DNA of 64,000 bases from Echinococcus granulosus. Lineage: Eukaryota; Platyhelminthes; Cestoda; Cyclophyllidea; Taeniidae. Positions 23,281 through 35,300 of the stretch are shown here, piece after piece. The translations under genes were made by a program, and so were the position numbers. The notes under the pieces were generated by a model. It saw only the letters and a program-made list of their open reading frames with translations, was not told the DNA's origin and searched no databases. Numbering within the stretch: the stretch's first letter is position 1; each line of letters opens with the position of its first letter. The stretch is taken from assembly GCF_000524195.1 (NCBI RefSeq), contig NW_020170427.1, positions 204,627 through 268,626 on the forward strand, in the 5' to 3' direction.

Positions 23281-25325
23281 GTGATGAAAGAACACATGCA
23301 TAACCAAGGAGGCACGCAAACCTTTTATCCACCCAATAGTATCCCATCCCGTGATTTTTTGCTGTGATTGCAAATGCCTACTCCCACTGCAACAAAGTCT
23401 CCTTTGTATCGCCTACTGAGTCAAATAACTCATGTCTGGTTTCGCTTTAAAGGCGTGTCAATTGTTTTCCTTCGAGAAGCTTCTTCTGAAGGGCAAAGAG
23501 AGCGCGCAATCGTGCCATCCACTCACCTCCATTCACAGTTCCTGTCTCGCTTTCGTTCAAATTTGGTTGCTGTCAAAAAATGATGTACGTGTTTACTTGA
23601 GCTAAGAACATTGCTGCAGTAGTACAAATGTGTTTCCCATCCGACGGCGTGTACGTGTGTGTGTGTTGGTTCCTATTTTGTTTTCTGCTATCCACTACAA
23701 AAGAGTCGATTTTGAAAGGTCACGAATCAGTTATGGCTACTTTGATTACTACATCAGCTTAATAGACACTTAATAGACGCACGGAATTATGTTGAAACAA
23801 AATAGAGACTTAATGCAGTAAGCTCAAAAAACAGACTCTGACAGCAATTTTACAGGTCATTAGACGTGCTTGTAGCAGTTAGCACCATCACATGATACTT
23901 CTGCAGCTGCAAATCTGCTTTTTTTGACTAGAAATTTTGTATACTCCTGTTGGAATTACTTTTACATTGAAAGAAGTTCGCATTTATAAGTAGGTAGTTT
24001 ATGATCACTTTTTGTTCCAGTGTCAATTACGGAGTTTTAAGAATCAAAATGCCCTTGAATAAGGGGATCCGATAAGGCATTTTGGTGCTGAGTGCCAACT
24101 TTCCGCTATTGAGCTGACAAGTTGCCTCCTTAGTGCCTATTTTGTTGCTGTTGGTTCGAGTTTGCCTTCCAATGGGTGATCTACGCTGCTAGCATGATGG
24201 TGAGTACAGTCAAACCGTGCGCCTAACCGCTCTGCAGTCTCTCATCACCGCACCTGTAATTTGAATTGCGTCCTGAGTGAACTTTGCGTATGCAAGGTGT
24301 TTATACAGCAATTGCAATAGTTTAGCATCTCATTAACTCATTTACAGATTTGTATACCGCATTTAAGGCTTTTTGTTCTCTTCAAAGCAGTTTACCTTTC
24401 CTGTGATAAGTTTTACACCATAGGCAATCTTGACTGAAACTTGGGCCGCCTTTTCGTCAAGGCAATTTTTACGCTGGTATTTCTCTTCCAAAAACACAGA
24501 GAACCTGATTTAGCTATAATTATGGTAGTTACTTACTAAATAAAATATAGATAAAGTGAAATCTCGCAGATTTATGGATGAAGGCTCACCATAACCGCAC
24601 AGAAGCACTGGAAAGCCAAAGGTAGGGAGGGGGCCCTTTGAGACCGAAGTGGCGTCTACAGCCGTGGAGACTGGATTCGCATAATTTAATATATCCTTAC
24701 ATTATGATCCTAAGGAATCCAAAACATCCCATTTCCTTAGTTGACATTCTTCTTGTATCATCTTTAGATCTCAAGAGTCATGGAAGGCAAAGCGGACCCC
24801 TGCCTCCTTTTTTGTCTTCATATCAGTGTTTTTCACTTATCTGGAGTTATCATCAACGAAAGGTGGGTTGTTTTGGATATGAGTAGTAAACTCACCTTTG
24901 AGAGGTATCACGCTGGTAGGCTTTTCCAATCACGTGCAATGGCTGAACCAGGGTCAAGGTGAATACGCAGCTCAAGTCACCTCATTGGATAGTTATCATT
25001 TTGCTATCAGGAGCTCAACAATGTAAACAATGCTTGTCAGGTCTGGGGCTATTTGACAGGCCTTTTGATTATGAAGTTAGTAAAGTGTATTGGGTAAGAA
25101 AATGTTCGGAGAGGCTTCCATTTCCAATACTTCGCCAAGTCACTAACACGTGATATGATGCACCATTGTAATAGCAGCTGATTGGGTCATTTGTATCAAT
25201 TTTGATTGGTATTAGGGGCACTGTGTGCTCACACGCATCTGACAGTCAGTATAAGCGTGAAGTTGAAGCTGGAGTGACCTATACCAACCGCTGACCGGAC
25301 ATCGGAAGCTCCGCGCACAGGGGAT
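23281..25325. other. Upstream region of the Kv channel gene
   Basis: About 2 kb with no repeat recognised. It would hold the Kv promoter and any untranslated first exon, but I see no TATA box or initiator that I can defend. A short (GT)n run is present near 23655. Confidence 0.4.
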
Positions 25326-25329
25326 ATGA

Positions 25330-26183
25330 ATGGATTCCTCAGATGGCAACCACACCAACGTCCCCAACGACTCAAGGAACAGTTTGAGTGAGAGCACGTC
25401 AGAATCCACTGCCTCGACTACAGCGAGTGTCGTCGACTCCAAAGACACCTTATTTTCACAAGAGCAAGATCTGCAGACCAGTGACAAGCATGCCCGATTT
25501 CTCCTGAAGGAGACTAGAACAGATAAATCAAGAAGTCGGCCGCCGATAGTAAAGCAATCTCTGCCTGAAAAGAATCCTTTTACAGAAGTGTCTACTAACC
25601 TGTATTCAGGCAAATTTTCCTGCTGTCCCGTCACCAATCCCGATGACCCAATTGAAGATCCATTTAGTCTGCCTTGCACCACCAAAGTAGAAAATTCAAG
25701 CTCACTTCCACTACAAAGAAAGCCAAAAATTTATGCTCCTCCAGTCAAACCACCTTCCAGTTTCGTTTCCCTAAATAAATACGGCTACGAAGTTAAATAT
25801 CCGGGATCTCTGTTGAAACTAAACATCAGTGGAACGGTTTTCATTGTTAAAATAAGTACTCTGCAAAAAGATCAAATAGTGTTTGAGAAAATTCTGGAAA
25901 CTGCTGAGTACATTCCTGAGACGGATGAATACTACCTTGAGAGGGATCCCGTGGTATTTCGCTTCGTTCACAACTATCTTCGCCATCAAGAAATGCATTT
26001 ACCACTGAACATCTGTGGACCACTGCTAGAGAAGGAGCTGGAAGCTTGGGGATTACAGCTGGGTTTCGATTTGCAGAGATGCTGCCTAGGTCCCGTGATG
26101 GACACCAAATCAAAAATGGAGTCTTTGAGGAAGTTTGAGGAGACCTTTTCGGAATCCCTCTCAGATAAGGAGTTTAATGCGCA
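25330..26183 (+). CDS. Kv channel exon 1: N-terminus and T1 domain
   Basis: Encodes residues 1-284 plus two bases of the next codon; donor GTAAGA at 26184. The first 155 residues are low-complexity and Ser/Thr-rich; this is the part duplicated at 14.5-14.9 kb. The T1 domain follows, with the pattern LNISG typical of the first strand and ERD/F..V.NYLR later. The antisense 157-codon open frame over this exon is a shadow. Confidence 0.88.
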
Positions 26184-28253
26184 GTAAGACTATAAGCCTG
26201 CACATTTCTCTCTCATGCTTAGCTAGGACTGTAAGGCCTTATTACTTAGTGTGGGATGAGTTGATGACATTATCAACTTTTCATTGCATAAGCACGACCA
26301 AATCAGGTCGGCTGATGTCACTTTAAGCCTTGTTTCTTCATTCTTTATAATGTTGTCTGAGATCACAGGTTAGTCGAAGGCTTCATGCTCTTAGGCGATT
26401 GATAGACATGTTCCTGATGTGATTACTACCTCTCCCTTATCCCTAAAGCAGTTAACTGCTTTCATATATGCTAAAGGTGTCTCTATCAGAGTCAGTCAAT
26501 CACTGAATCAGTCACTCAAATGGAGTTGCTTTTATGGGTGAATTAAAGCCTACAACCTGCAGAAGATATTCCATTTCCAAGGATACTAAGTAAGGTTTCC
26601 TCCACGTGTTATGCTATTCACATAGGTCCACCCAAAGCCTTTGAAGCAATGTCAAGAATTGCCTCTGACTCTAGGTCGCATTTAGTTACTCACAGTTAAA
26701 GTAGGCTAGAGTTCACGTGATTACTCATTTCAGCTGCATGAGGCAAGCATGGGAATTAGATGGGGTAAAACTCCTAGCACCTCTGCACTAAGCTTTAGGT
26801 GGATTATTAGTATCGGCGGTCATCCAAAAGCAATGCGCTTGAGATAACTAATGTTTCCTTGACTTTCAGCTTGAGCATCCGTTGGCAAAAACTGCGCCAA
26901 TACGTGTGGAGAATCATTACTGATACGCCAAAGAAGCGCTGGTTAGGATCGCTTCAGAACAACACCCCTGCAACTAGGAATAGTACTACAAACGCCGACA
27001 CGGAGAGAGGGCAGTTCGGACTAAATCGCTTCAATGATAGTGAGACTAGTCATACTAGTGGAGTCGCAAGAGGGCGTCTCGACTGTGCGAGTGTTAACGA
27101 CACTGGGGGTGATGTAGGTAGTGGTGGTGATGATGGACTTGACAACAGCCAAAATAGTGAAAGTCGCTTGACCAATAAGCCATTCAACTGGCGAACTCTA
27201 CAAAAGACGCCCAAAGAGATTACTCTTAGTAGAGTGTATGTGGCATCACAGTTTCTGATAGTAGCATCCCTTATCAACTACATGACCATAGCCTATATTC
27301 CTGAGCTAAGGGAGCCCTTCGGTCCAGCCCTGAATATCACGCACGACAATGCCAACAGGAGTATATTGAATGGCTTCCCCGTTCATCGATCTTACAGAGA
27401 GTTTAACGACGAGACCTGTCAAGCTACACGTCCGGTTTTACCCCTTCGAGTACTCACATGGATTTGTGTTGTGCTTTTTACCATCGACCTCATCGCACGT
27501 GCAATATTCTGTCCGAATTTGTTCCGTTGGTTGCGGTCTTTCTATACGATCACCGACATTGTCTCTCTCCTTCCTTTCTACGTTGAAGGCATAATATTGG
27601 CCTACGTCGGTGCGCTCACATCCTCCGAGTCAACCAACGCTCTAGCGAATTCACTCTTCTTCACAATCGATATCTTTAACATGTTCAAAGTCTTCGTTGT
27701 CGTTCGAATCTTTCGGCTATTGCAGAGGCAACGAGCCACTCGTGTGCTGATCTACACAATACGAACAGCCGCCACAAACATTGTTATGGTGTTTGAGTTG
27801 ATACTTTTGTGTGCCATCTTCTTCGGCACGTCAATATTCTACTTTGACTTGCAAATTAATTCCATCCTCACTGGAATATGGTGGGCTTTCACAACAATGA
27901 CTACGGTGGGTTATGGCGATGTGATTCCCTCCTCCGTACCGGGTCGATTGATAGCTGTACTTTGTATGATCATCGGCATCCTGCTTACCTCCTACACTAT
28001 TCCTGTCCTCGTCAATGACTTCCTCCTTTTCTACGGACATGCCGATCAACTTGCCTGGATGCGACGGATTCATAAGAGTGCAACCGCCAAACGACGTACT
28101 GAAAAACGTGACCTCATGGCCAAACGACAAATAAAACAAGTCAGGACTCTAATCAGGCAGGCTGTGATAGGCCTTGGGACATTTCACGAGGGAAGTACCA
28201 TGCCTAAGGCTAGTAGTGTTAGTGAGTACACCCTCCGACGGCCCGATGCATAA
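25330..28253 (+). CDS. Voltage-gated potassium channel subunit, Shaw/Kv3-like, two exons
   Basis: Joins 25330-26183 and 26870-28253 across a 686-nt GT...AG intron that splits a His codon; the product is about 745 aa. It is a plasma-membrane tetrameric K+ channel subunit. The start is fixed by an in-frame TGA directly before the ATG. Domains: Ser/Thr-rich N-terminus (1-155), T1/BTB tetramerisation domain (about 160-260) with an HX5C...CC zinc-type motif (H223, C229, C251-C252) and the CGPL.E.EL..WG block of Kv3 channels, a long acidic linker, S1 from about 405, glycosylation sequons (NIT, NRS) in the S1-S2 loop, S2-S3 well conserved, a weakly charged S4 (about 553-575), S5, pore TTVGYGD (about 629-635), S6 and an ~80-aa basic tail. 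Odd points: S4 charges lost, S6 has TIP instead of PVP. It may be an electrically silent or modulatory subunit, or a functional channel with altered gating. Confidence 0.9.
26184..26869 (+). other. Kv channel intron
   Basis: 686 nt, GTAAGA donor and CTTTCAG acceptor, phase 2. No repeat or RNA gene was recognised inside it. Confidence 0.85.
26870..28253 (+). CDS. Kv channel exon 2: linker, six transmembrane segments, pore and C-terminus
   Basis: Encodes the rest of the channel with the entire membrane part in one exon, ending at TAA 28251-28253. The T1-S1 linker is rich in Asn, Asp, Gly and Ser and is about 150 residues from CC to S1, much longer than in typical Kv channels. S2 has Asp where most Kv channels have Glu (FTIDL...R), S3 ends LLPFY, S4 is followed by a normal S4-S5 region, and the pore is canonical. 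Confidence 0.9.
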
Positions 28254-28328
28254 AGCTCTTAATATTCTTTACTACAAACGGAACCTAAGACAGATTTGCT
28301 TCCGGTGTTTTATTATTTATGCAAAGTT

Positions 28329-28334
28329 AATAAA
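28329..28334 (+). terminator. Poly(A) signal AATAAA for the Kv gene
   Basis: An AATAAA hexamer 76 nt after the Kv stop codon, in AT-rich sequence; a plausible cleavage and polyadenylation signal. Confidence 0.6.
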
Positions 28335-29511
28335 TGTATAGTTATTTTTATGTTCTATTGATGTTTTCTACTTGAGACGGGAAGTGTGGAGAATGCTCAT
28401 CATGTCTGGCTTGTGGACGAAGTGGAGAAAGTTGGTGCAGAAAGTATTAAGGGCAAACCCTTACAAAAAAGAGTGGATTGTCAATATAAATAGCTGGACT
28501 GCTGGCAACCAGTGGTTCTCAAGAATTCACGAGCATTTACGTACCATAACGTCTAGGTGGTCAAGTTTAGTTGAACTGAAGGATCCGCTTTTCCCACTCA
28601 TCTAGTATCAACTCTAATTACCACAATCTTATTGGCGCTACATAGCCTGTATCAATGTGAAAAGTGTGTTGAATAAGCAGCACACACACGAAGACAATGA
28701 CGGCCATATGACACTTTCAGGTGTTAATCGGATACCAAGATACTGCGCAAGATCTAATCCGGTATTACGTATCCCCAAAATTAAAAGGCAGTGAGAATCC
28801 TCCTTTGCTTGTGTTGTTTTGGAGGTGCTCGATACTCCAAATGGATTAGAAACGTTCAAGCAAATCGATCTCACAGAACTATGAAACATCCCTGAGGTGA
28901 CAAGATGTTTTTTGCAAAGCCATTTGTCCTACAAATGTATACCAGTGCTTAGAGAACTTGACGAACCTTTTCAAGTAGGGTTGATGCCAAAGGAAATCAA
29001 GTAAGTTTTCATTTCAAAGCTTTCAAAGTTTTGAGCATCCGATGCACGGAACCTCCTTAATGTGCATCTATAGGAGGAAAGCACAAGAGATTACGCGGTC
29101 TTATGAGGTATCTGCCCTATCCAGAATGTCAGTTCCATCAACTGCTTTACATCGCATTATGCCAAAGGCTATTGCTTCCTATTTTTGCGTGGCTACTGCA
29201 TGAGTTAGCAAAACAGGGGTCACAGTAGGTATAACACGATATTTTTTGTGTTTTCAGAACGGTGACCTGAGTCTCACCGCATTCTGGTCTAATCACGCTT
29301 CAGGCAAGCTAACATAACATGCTAGCGCAGACCCGCAAATTTAGCATACCTTCAGGTTATTCAACGACTTTCGCTGGAAATGTTTCACTACCATGTTTAG
29401 CGCGCCTTAATAAGTTTTCAGTTCTACGGTCTATAAGAGTTAACAGATTATGACAGTTTCAAATTGTCACGTTCATCAGTTTTTCATGTTTAATCGATTC
29501 CTGAGGGGTTT
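28335..29511. other. Intergenic, nothing recognised
   Basis: No exon or repeat supported. The 77-codon open frame at 28372-28605 has no recognisable domain. Confidence 0.45.
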
Positions 29512-29680
29512 TGTAGCCCCCATGACTTCCCTGAAGACGCAAGAAGACAGAATGAGTATGGTCGAGGGGCTACCGGTATAGTCCGCAGGCCATGTAGCTG
29601 GGTGTAAGTACAAAGGCGGAACCTTAAATGTTCGCGCAATCAAAACGAAGAGGTAAACAGGCAATCAAAATAATACAGTT
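29512..29680 (+). repeat. Solo TRIM-like terminal repeat with possible 4-bp target duplication
   Basis: Starts TGTAGCCCCCATGACTTCCC and ends AATAATACA. The four bases before it and the four after it are both GTTT, compatible with a short target-site duplication. No internal region is attached. Confidence 0.6.
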
Positions 29681-30394
29681 TATTCACTGTCATCCAACCA
29701 CCACTGGAAGAGTTTGGAATGTACTATTAGCCTAATAATTCAACCGAATTTTCTGCCGCCAGGTAACTACACTCAGTGTATTTCAAAACTGAAGCCACTG
29801 TAGTATTAAGGAGATAGAAATTAATAGAAGCCTCAATCCTCATCTTTTGTAATTGTGAGAACACTTGACATTGGATTATAGCATCCTAGTCCAGTATTCT
29901 CACATCTCACATCTCAAAACTTTAACCAGCCCTATTTCGACGTGACATCAGATTAGCAGTTTCTAGGCCCTAGAGCTGCACCGCAGACTGGCCAAAGTAA
30001 AGCAATACTGTGAATTGGTAATTTCAAAGTTTGTTTAATGTTTGACTACCTCGTGGCATTTGACAACTCCTAATTAGTGAAGATATACGTGCCGAGAACA
30101 GTTATTAGATGTTATGATTAAAAATGGTGAAGATTTATCATATAGCATTGAAATAAGTCAAAAGAGAGATTACTTTTACAAATAAGGGAACTAGCTTACA
30201 GCAGTAATGGATTAAATCGTATCTAAGTAGTATACGTCTTAAATAGATATATTGTAATCGATTCGGTGTTTGTCCCAACCACCTAAGCCTCCATAAGCAG
30301 ACGTGTAGGACGAGGATATACTCTGACAGGGGAGGTACGGATAAAAGGATATAGATTTCATGGTCAAGCGTATTTTCGGTGCTTTTCATAGGGG
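29681..30394. other. Intergenic, nothing recognised
   Basis: No supported feature. Confidence 0.45.
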
Positions 30395-30720
30395 GGTTGA
30401 CGGCATCCAATTTGTCACGGACCTACTCCCATTAAGCACCAAGTAGAAATTAGGCTCCCATGTTATACGCCAGTGGCTTAATGTTTCCCCTTTCTACCTC
30501 AGCCTCGAAAACCTTGGAATGAGCAGACGAGTTGAACGATGACATGCTTTGGAAGGGGGGGAGTTTAATGAAGGGGTACAGATATCACTGTCACGTGTGT
30601 GTGTGAAGTCTGTTGTCTTGGGGACCGATGACGTCCGATTCACCACGAGGATCGTGTTTACTGACTGTCTCTCGCCTAAAGGTTTTATTCAAATAACTGT
30701 GTTTAGAAATATTTCCAAGC
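30395..30720 (+). repeat. R4 dispersed repeat, copy 3 (plus an extra short fragment)
   Basis: 30485-30720 matches R4 copy 1 along most of its length ('ctacctcagcctcg', 'gaatgagcagacgagttga', 'gatgacgtccgattcaccacgagg', 'ctctcgcctaaaggtt'). A separate short match to the middle of R4 ('ttgacggcatccaatttgtcacgg') lies at 30395-30430, just upstream, so two copies may be tandem or one rearranged. Confidence 0.55.
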
Positions 30721-31290
30721 AGAAAACAATTGCCTAATTTCTCATATTTATGAAGCAGAGTGGAGTTTTATGGAATGTGAACATACCCTATTACTTCTAT
30801 TCACTACTTTTGGGCTTCAGTAAACTGCTAAAGAAGTGCCTAATCTGGATCTACCTGACTGGTGAGGTAGTAGAAATACCGCGAATTGGAAGTTGCATGA
30901 AGAACTTCAGGAAGTTCACTTCAGCATAATTCATTCACACGTCACCTTTGATGAGTTAGACTGTTGAAATGGTAGAAACTATTCACTTTTCTGACCTCTT
31001 GAATTACCACTGGTTAAGATGCGTTCTTCATGTTAAAAGCCTTGTATTTCACGGCTGTCAGTTAAGTTCACATGGCATATGAGATGCATAAAATGCAGGG
31101 CTTATAACAGCTATTCATTAAACGTTATGCATCAATGTCGACCGCCAATCCTCCCGCGTGCGTGTTTATGTCGATTTTTCAGCGCTCATCTCACCACACC
31201 AGATAGACTCATTGCCTGCTAACAGAACTTGTTAATGTACTAGTTCATGCTTTATTTTCTCCGCCGATAGTGTAAATTGAAATAACAGCA
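30721..31290. other. Intergenic, nothing recognised
   Basis: No supported feature. Confidence 0.4.
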
Positions 31291-32395
31291 TTGTAACCCA
31301 CCATCCTCCTTCGAGACTACATTGCAGACGGAACAAGACGTAATTATGTGGTATAAAATGTCATGACGACGTACAGAGGGCTTAAGGGCTACTGACGTGA
31401 GCCAGGCACCAGGCCACCCATTAAACGTACAATAACAAAGCTCTAGGTACCAGCGCAACTAATACAAAGAGTTAAATAAGCAACAAAAGTGTTGTATAGT
31501 CCCTCTCATCTTCTAAGTCCTGTCCCAGGTGCTCCTCTTGGCCAGCCTCTTGCGTTCGCTATTTGGTGCTGTAAGAAAAATACTGTACGGTGCTGTAAGA
31601 ATTACCCATGCCAGTCATCGAACTTAGGTGCGACTGAGAAGATAATTGATGGCAGCATCACTAATCCCTCATGGAGATTCCATCGAATCTGCAGTTTTGT
31701 CCTCTTTAAGAACTATATTGAGAGAATACACAGTTCATTTCATCTGTCCATTACCAATAGGAAAAGCAGAGTCATTTGACATAGAAAGGGGCTTAGAGTA
31801 GTTTTGCTGGAACAAGGCTTTACATTTGCTTCTCCTTACCACTTTGCTCGCACCTCAGTGATGCCCAAGCATATCCATCAATCTGGGTTCTTTCCAACTA
31901 TAGTGAGATGGAGGAGGTATCATGTGCTCACTTAATTGACATCTTCATATTGGGTACCGTTGACAGCTCCATAACACTTATGTAGATGTTCTACAGCCGC
32001 AGCTAGTGTCGGTTCAGCTGTTGGTTGCATTTCTGCAGATCACGGGACTGGGGTAGGTGTCGAAAGTAAACATAATTTCCAACCCTGCTGCCAGGGGTCA
32101 TCACAGATTCTCCCATCCACAACATATGACTCGCTTCCATCTCATCAAGGCTTAGTATTCAGGAATAAAAATTCCGGCCGTTGACTTTTATGATCTGGTT
32201 CACTAATCGTTGCCACCAATGTAGCATCTCCAGTCCTCCCTGAAGGCGAAGGAATACATAATACAAGGGCAGAATACCTATTATCGATGTACAGGAGGCT
32301 TGGGGGCTACCAGCCTGTATTTCCACCATTCACAGTGAATACTTTAAGTGCAACACCTCGTATCCAAATTGTCTAGATCTTGCAAAATAAACAAA
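31291..32395 (+). mobile_element. TRIM-like element T7
   Basis: Left terminal repeat about 31291-31495, junction 'GTTGTATAGTCCCTCTC', full internal region and a right terminal repeat that begins TGTAGCATCTCC at 32220. Internal blocks include 'gactgagaagataattga', 'cacttaattgacatcttcat', 'cagccgcagctagtgtcg', 'gatcacgggactggggtag' and 'ccaggggtcatcaca'. At about 1.1 kb it is slightly longer than T1 and T3. Confidence 0.65.
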
Positions 32396-35300
32396 GAAGT
32401 AGATCAGGAAGTTATCGTGAAACATCATATCGAAGTAAAGTTGATAAAACGGTGACAAAGCGTCATAAAACAAAAGAATGCCATGCATGACAGACTTTTG
32501 GCAAGGGACAAAATAAATAAATTAGAGTAAAGCTAATTTCAGAATTTGCATTTCCTTTTGCATTCATTCGAGGATAAAAGCTGCTGTGCTGATTAACAAG
32601 CTGCTTTTGAAATAATAAAGTTGTCTCGTATATTGCGCATTTCCTATGCTTGATACCTGCTGACATTTTCACTGTAGAGCTAGGAGTTGACAGTGATTGA
32701 GAAATCATTACCCTCGGCTGATGCTGTAACCTCTTTTGTATTTGATGCAATCCGAGTGGCAACAGTAACTAGTTTAGCTATTTTTGTGTTGGAATCAAAT
32801 GAAACCAGTCGTTTGATTGCAAGTGCACTTCGACACAAACGTTGATAACACTAGAACTCGTGGCGAATCAATTAGCTCCCCTTGATAGAAGTAGCCTCCC
32901 CCATTTATTTTGACACAAAGTTGGCCACTCGGATCAATTTGTTCTGAATGTTTTTTTTTCAAGTGCGACCTGTGCCGTAAGATGTTATTATCAAGGTATT
33001 TAAAAAACCGGAACTTTGTTACGAAACGTTACATCTGGACAGTGGTTTCTTGATTTTTAATAATGTGACCTCGGTCTCCAGGTCATTTACACACTTGCTG
33101 TAAAGAACTCAACGAAGTCTGACCACTGGGTCAGCAGGACAACAACTTAATAATTCCTGAACGGCTTAGTTGCAAGTTGATTCCTGGTTTCACCGCAGTA
33201 GTAGGCAGAAGGCTCTGGTGGCTTCACGATACTGTTTGGTTAAATCCATTTCACCTATCACATGGCCTAACTTTACCAAATAGGTTTAATAGGCAGTGTT
33301 GTACATAACTCTTGAGCTAAAGGACTGCTGAAAATAAATTTTCTATCATCACTATCCAAAACAGGATGCAGTGCTGCGCTGTACAGCCTACAACTTAAAT
33401 TGGATCAGTGGAAATCAAAGTGAAGTACTTGGTTCAGCGCTGATACGTGAAGACGATTTTATTAGTAGTACACAATATAGCGGATATCGTCTAAAGATTT
33501 GGACAGTTCTGTTGTTTCCACATGACTGAACTTTGCCAAGGGCGTTGTGAATAGTGCAGTATTAACTGTTGAAAAATTTTTTGGTGTAGGCTTGATTAGA
33601 CGAAATGACAGTTCAGTGGAAGCATTCACAAGGAATAGTACAAGTGTTTAGGTTGTAATACTCGCCAGAGATGGAGGTAAATAAACTGTTTGGCATTCAA
33701 GTAATTTTATTCACTGATCACTTAGGATATCTACTTAAATCAAATAAGTAGATATTCACATCACCCAAAGCATTTGAACAATGAGGAAAGAGTAGTCAAA
33801 AGAAAGGGTTAAAGCGAGGTTTCCAACTTACCTAGACTTGCAAAACAAACATGATGTTCCGTAATTAGGACAAAATAACATAAATGCCTTCGTAATTTTA
33901 CTCAGTGCGCACAATGACTCGGCTTACCCTTACGTGTGGCATAGCGTTGACAACGTTCAACGCTGATCATTCAATGGGTCTGTATCCTGATAATAAATCT
34001 TTTCCATATTTAAATTATTTTCCAGCCTCCACGGGTACCAGTTTATTCCTGGTGCATTCTAATAGAAAATTAGTCGTTTGGCAAGTATGGGGCTAAGGTG
34101 TTAGGCACATCAAAAGTGCCAGACAAATTAGTAGTAGGGATTAATGTGGCAATCCTCGGACAAAAATAATGCCCTAGAACAAATCAACAGGGTGAAAAGC
34201 GAGTCAGTTTGTTGCTAAAAGAGAACTTAGTGGTTCCGAAATCCGCCTACCCCCCTCGCCTTCCCCAGATGAAAGTCGATTAAACAATCACGAGGGTTTG
34301 ACAAAATGGCTACAAAAGTTAACCAAAGTGCTGAAGTCCAATTCAAAATAAAATGTCCAGCCTAAAACGAAATGAATCCTTACCGACAGTCAAATCGACA
34401 AATGAAATTGCGCATTATGGCCCTCTTGTCTTACGAGATCGTCAGGGGCATTTCGGGAGCTACACCGCCACTGAAGTCACTTAGCTTCACCCTAGATGAC
34501 GCAAGGGAAACGCCCACGTCAGTTAGGTGGAAATATTCTTAAGGCTTACGGCTCATCCACTGCCAGACGGCATAAACAAGTCACGGTAGACGTAACGTAA
34601 ACACTTCGAAAGTTAAAACATCACTCTACCAACTGTTACGGTGTTGAAAGGATAAGTTGTAATGCGCCGGTGTTGTTTTTAACACTGATGTAACTGCGTA
34701 GCGGTCTTTGTCACCAACTTGCTGTCGTGACGTAGCGTTCACGGTGCGCCTCAATAAGCCCTTAGGCATGACCCGACACTCCGTGCTGGTGGTAGTGCTA
34801 AAAGACATTTGCCCAAGTAAACGATACAGAACCTAGACGTCACAGAAGAAGGATGACTGAATCTGAGGAGATTTATAACAGAGGGATTATTGAAGTCACA
34901 TCAACCTCGTGTTTTCACGCAAGGTACTTGAAAAATAGAATGAAACCAAACAGGGACGACTTGAAGACCTGCACTATGGCACTGCTTGTGGACTAAGTGA
35001 TACCTGTACCCGTCCACAGTAGGTGGTCGACATTAAAATGAATAGAAGACCCAAAAAACCGCGTCAAATTATGTATTACACCAAATGACTCCACTTTAGG
35101 TGCATTTTCCCCTACTTGGGACGATACAAAGCAAGCAAATGCTTCCAAGTGTAGTTCATAAGGATGACGCGACTCTGCATCGAATGGAAACAATAGGCAT
35201 CGCCACTGCTGAGATTGAGTGTTTCCTCGCCTAGACAGAAGATCAATGTATGACCTTCGTCTACGGCTCACAAATAGTTTTCACTCCGGCGATCTCATTG

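Noticed and set aside
25212..25685. 157-codon minus-strand open frame over Kv exon 1
   Set aside because: It is antisense to a well-supported coding exon and its apparent conservation in the 14.5 kb copy is explained by duplication of that exon.
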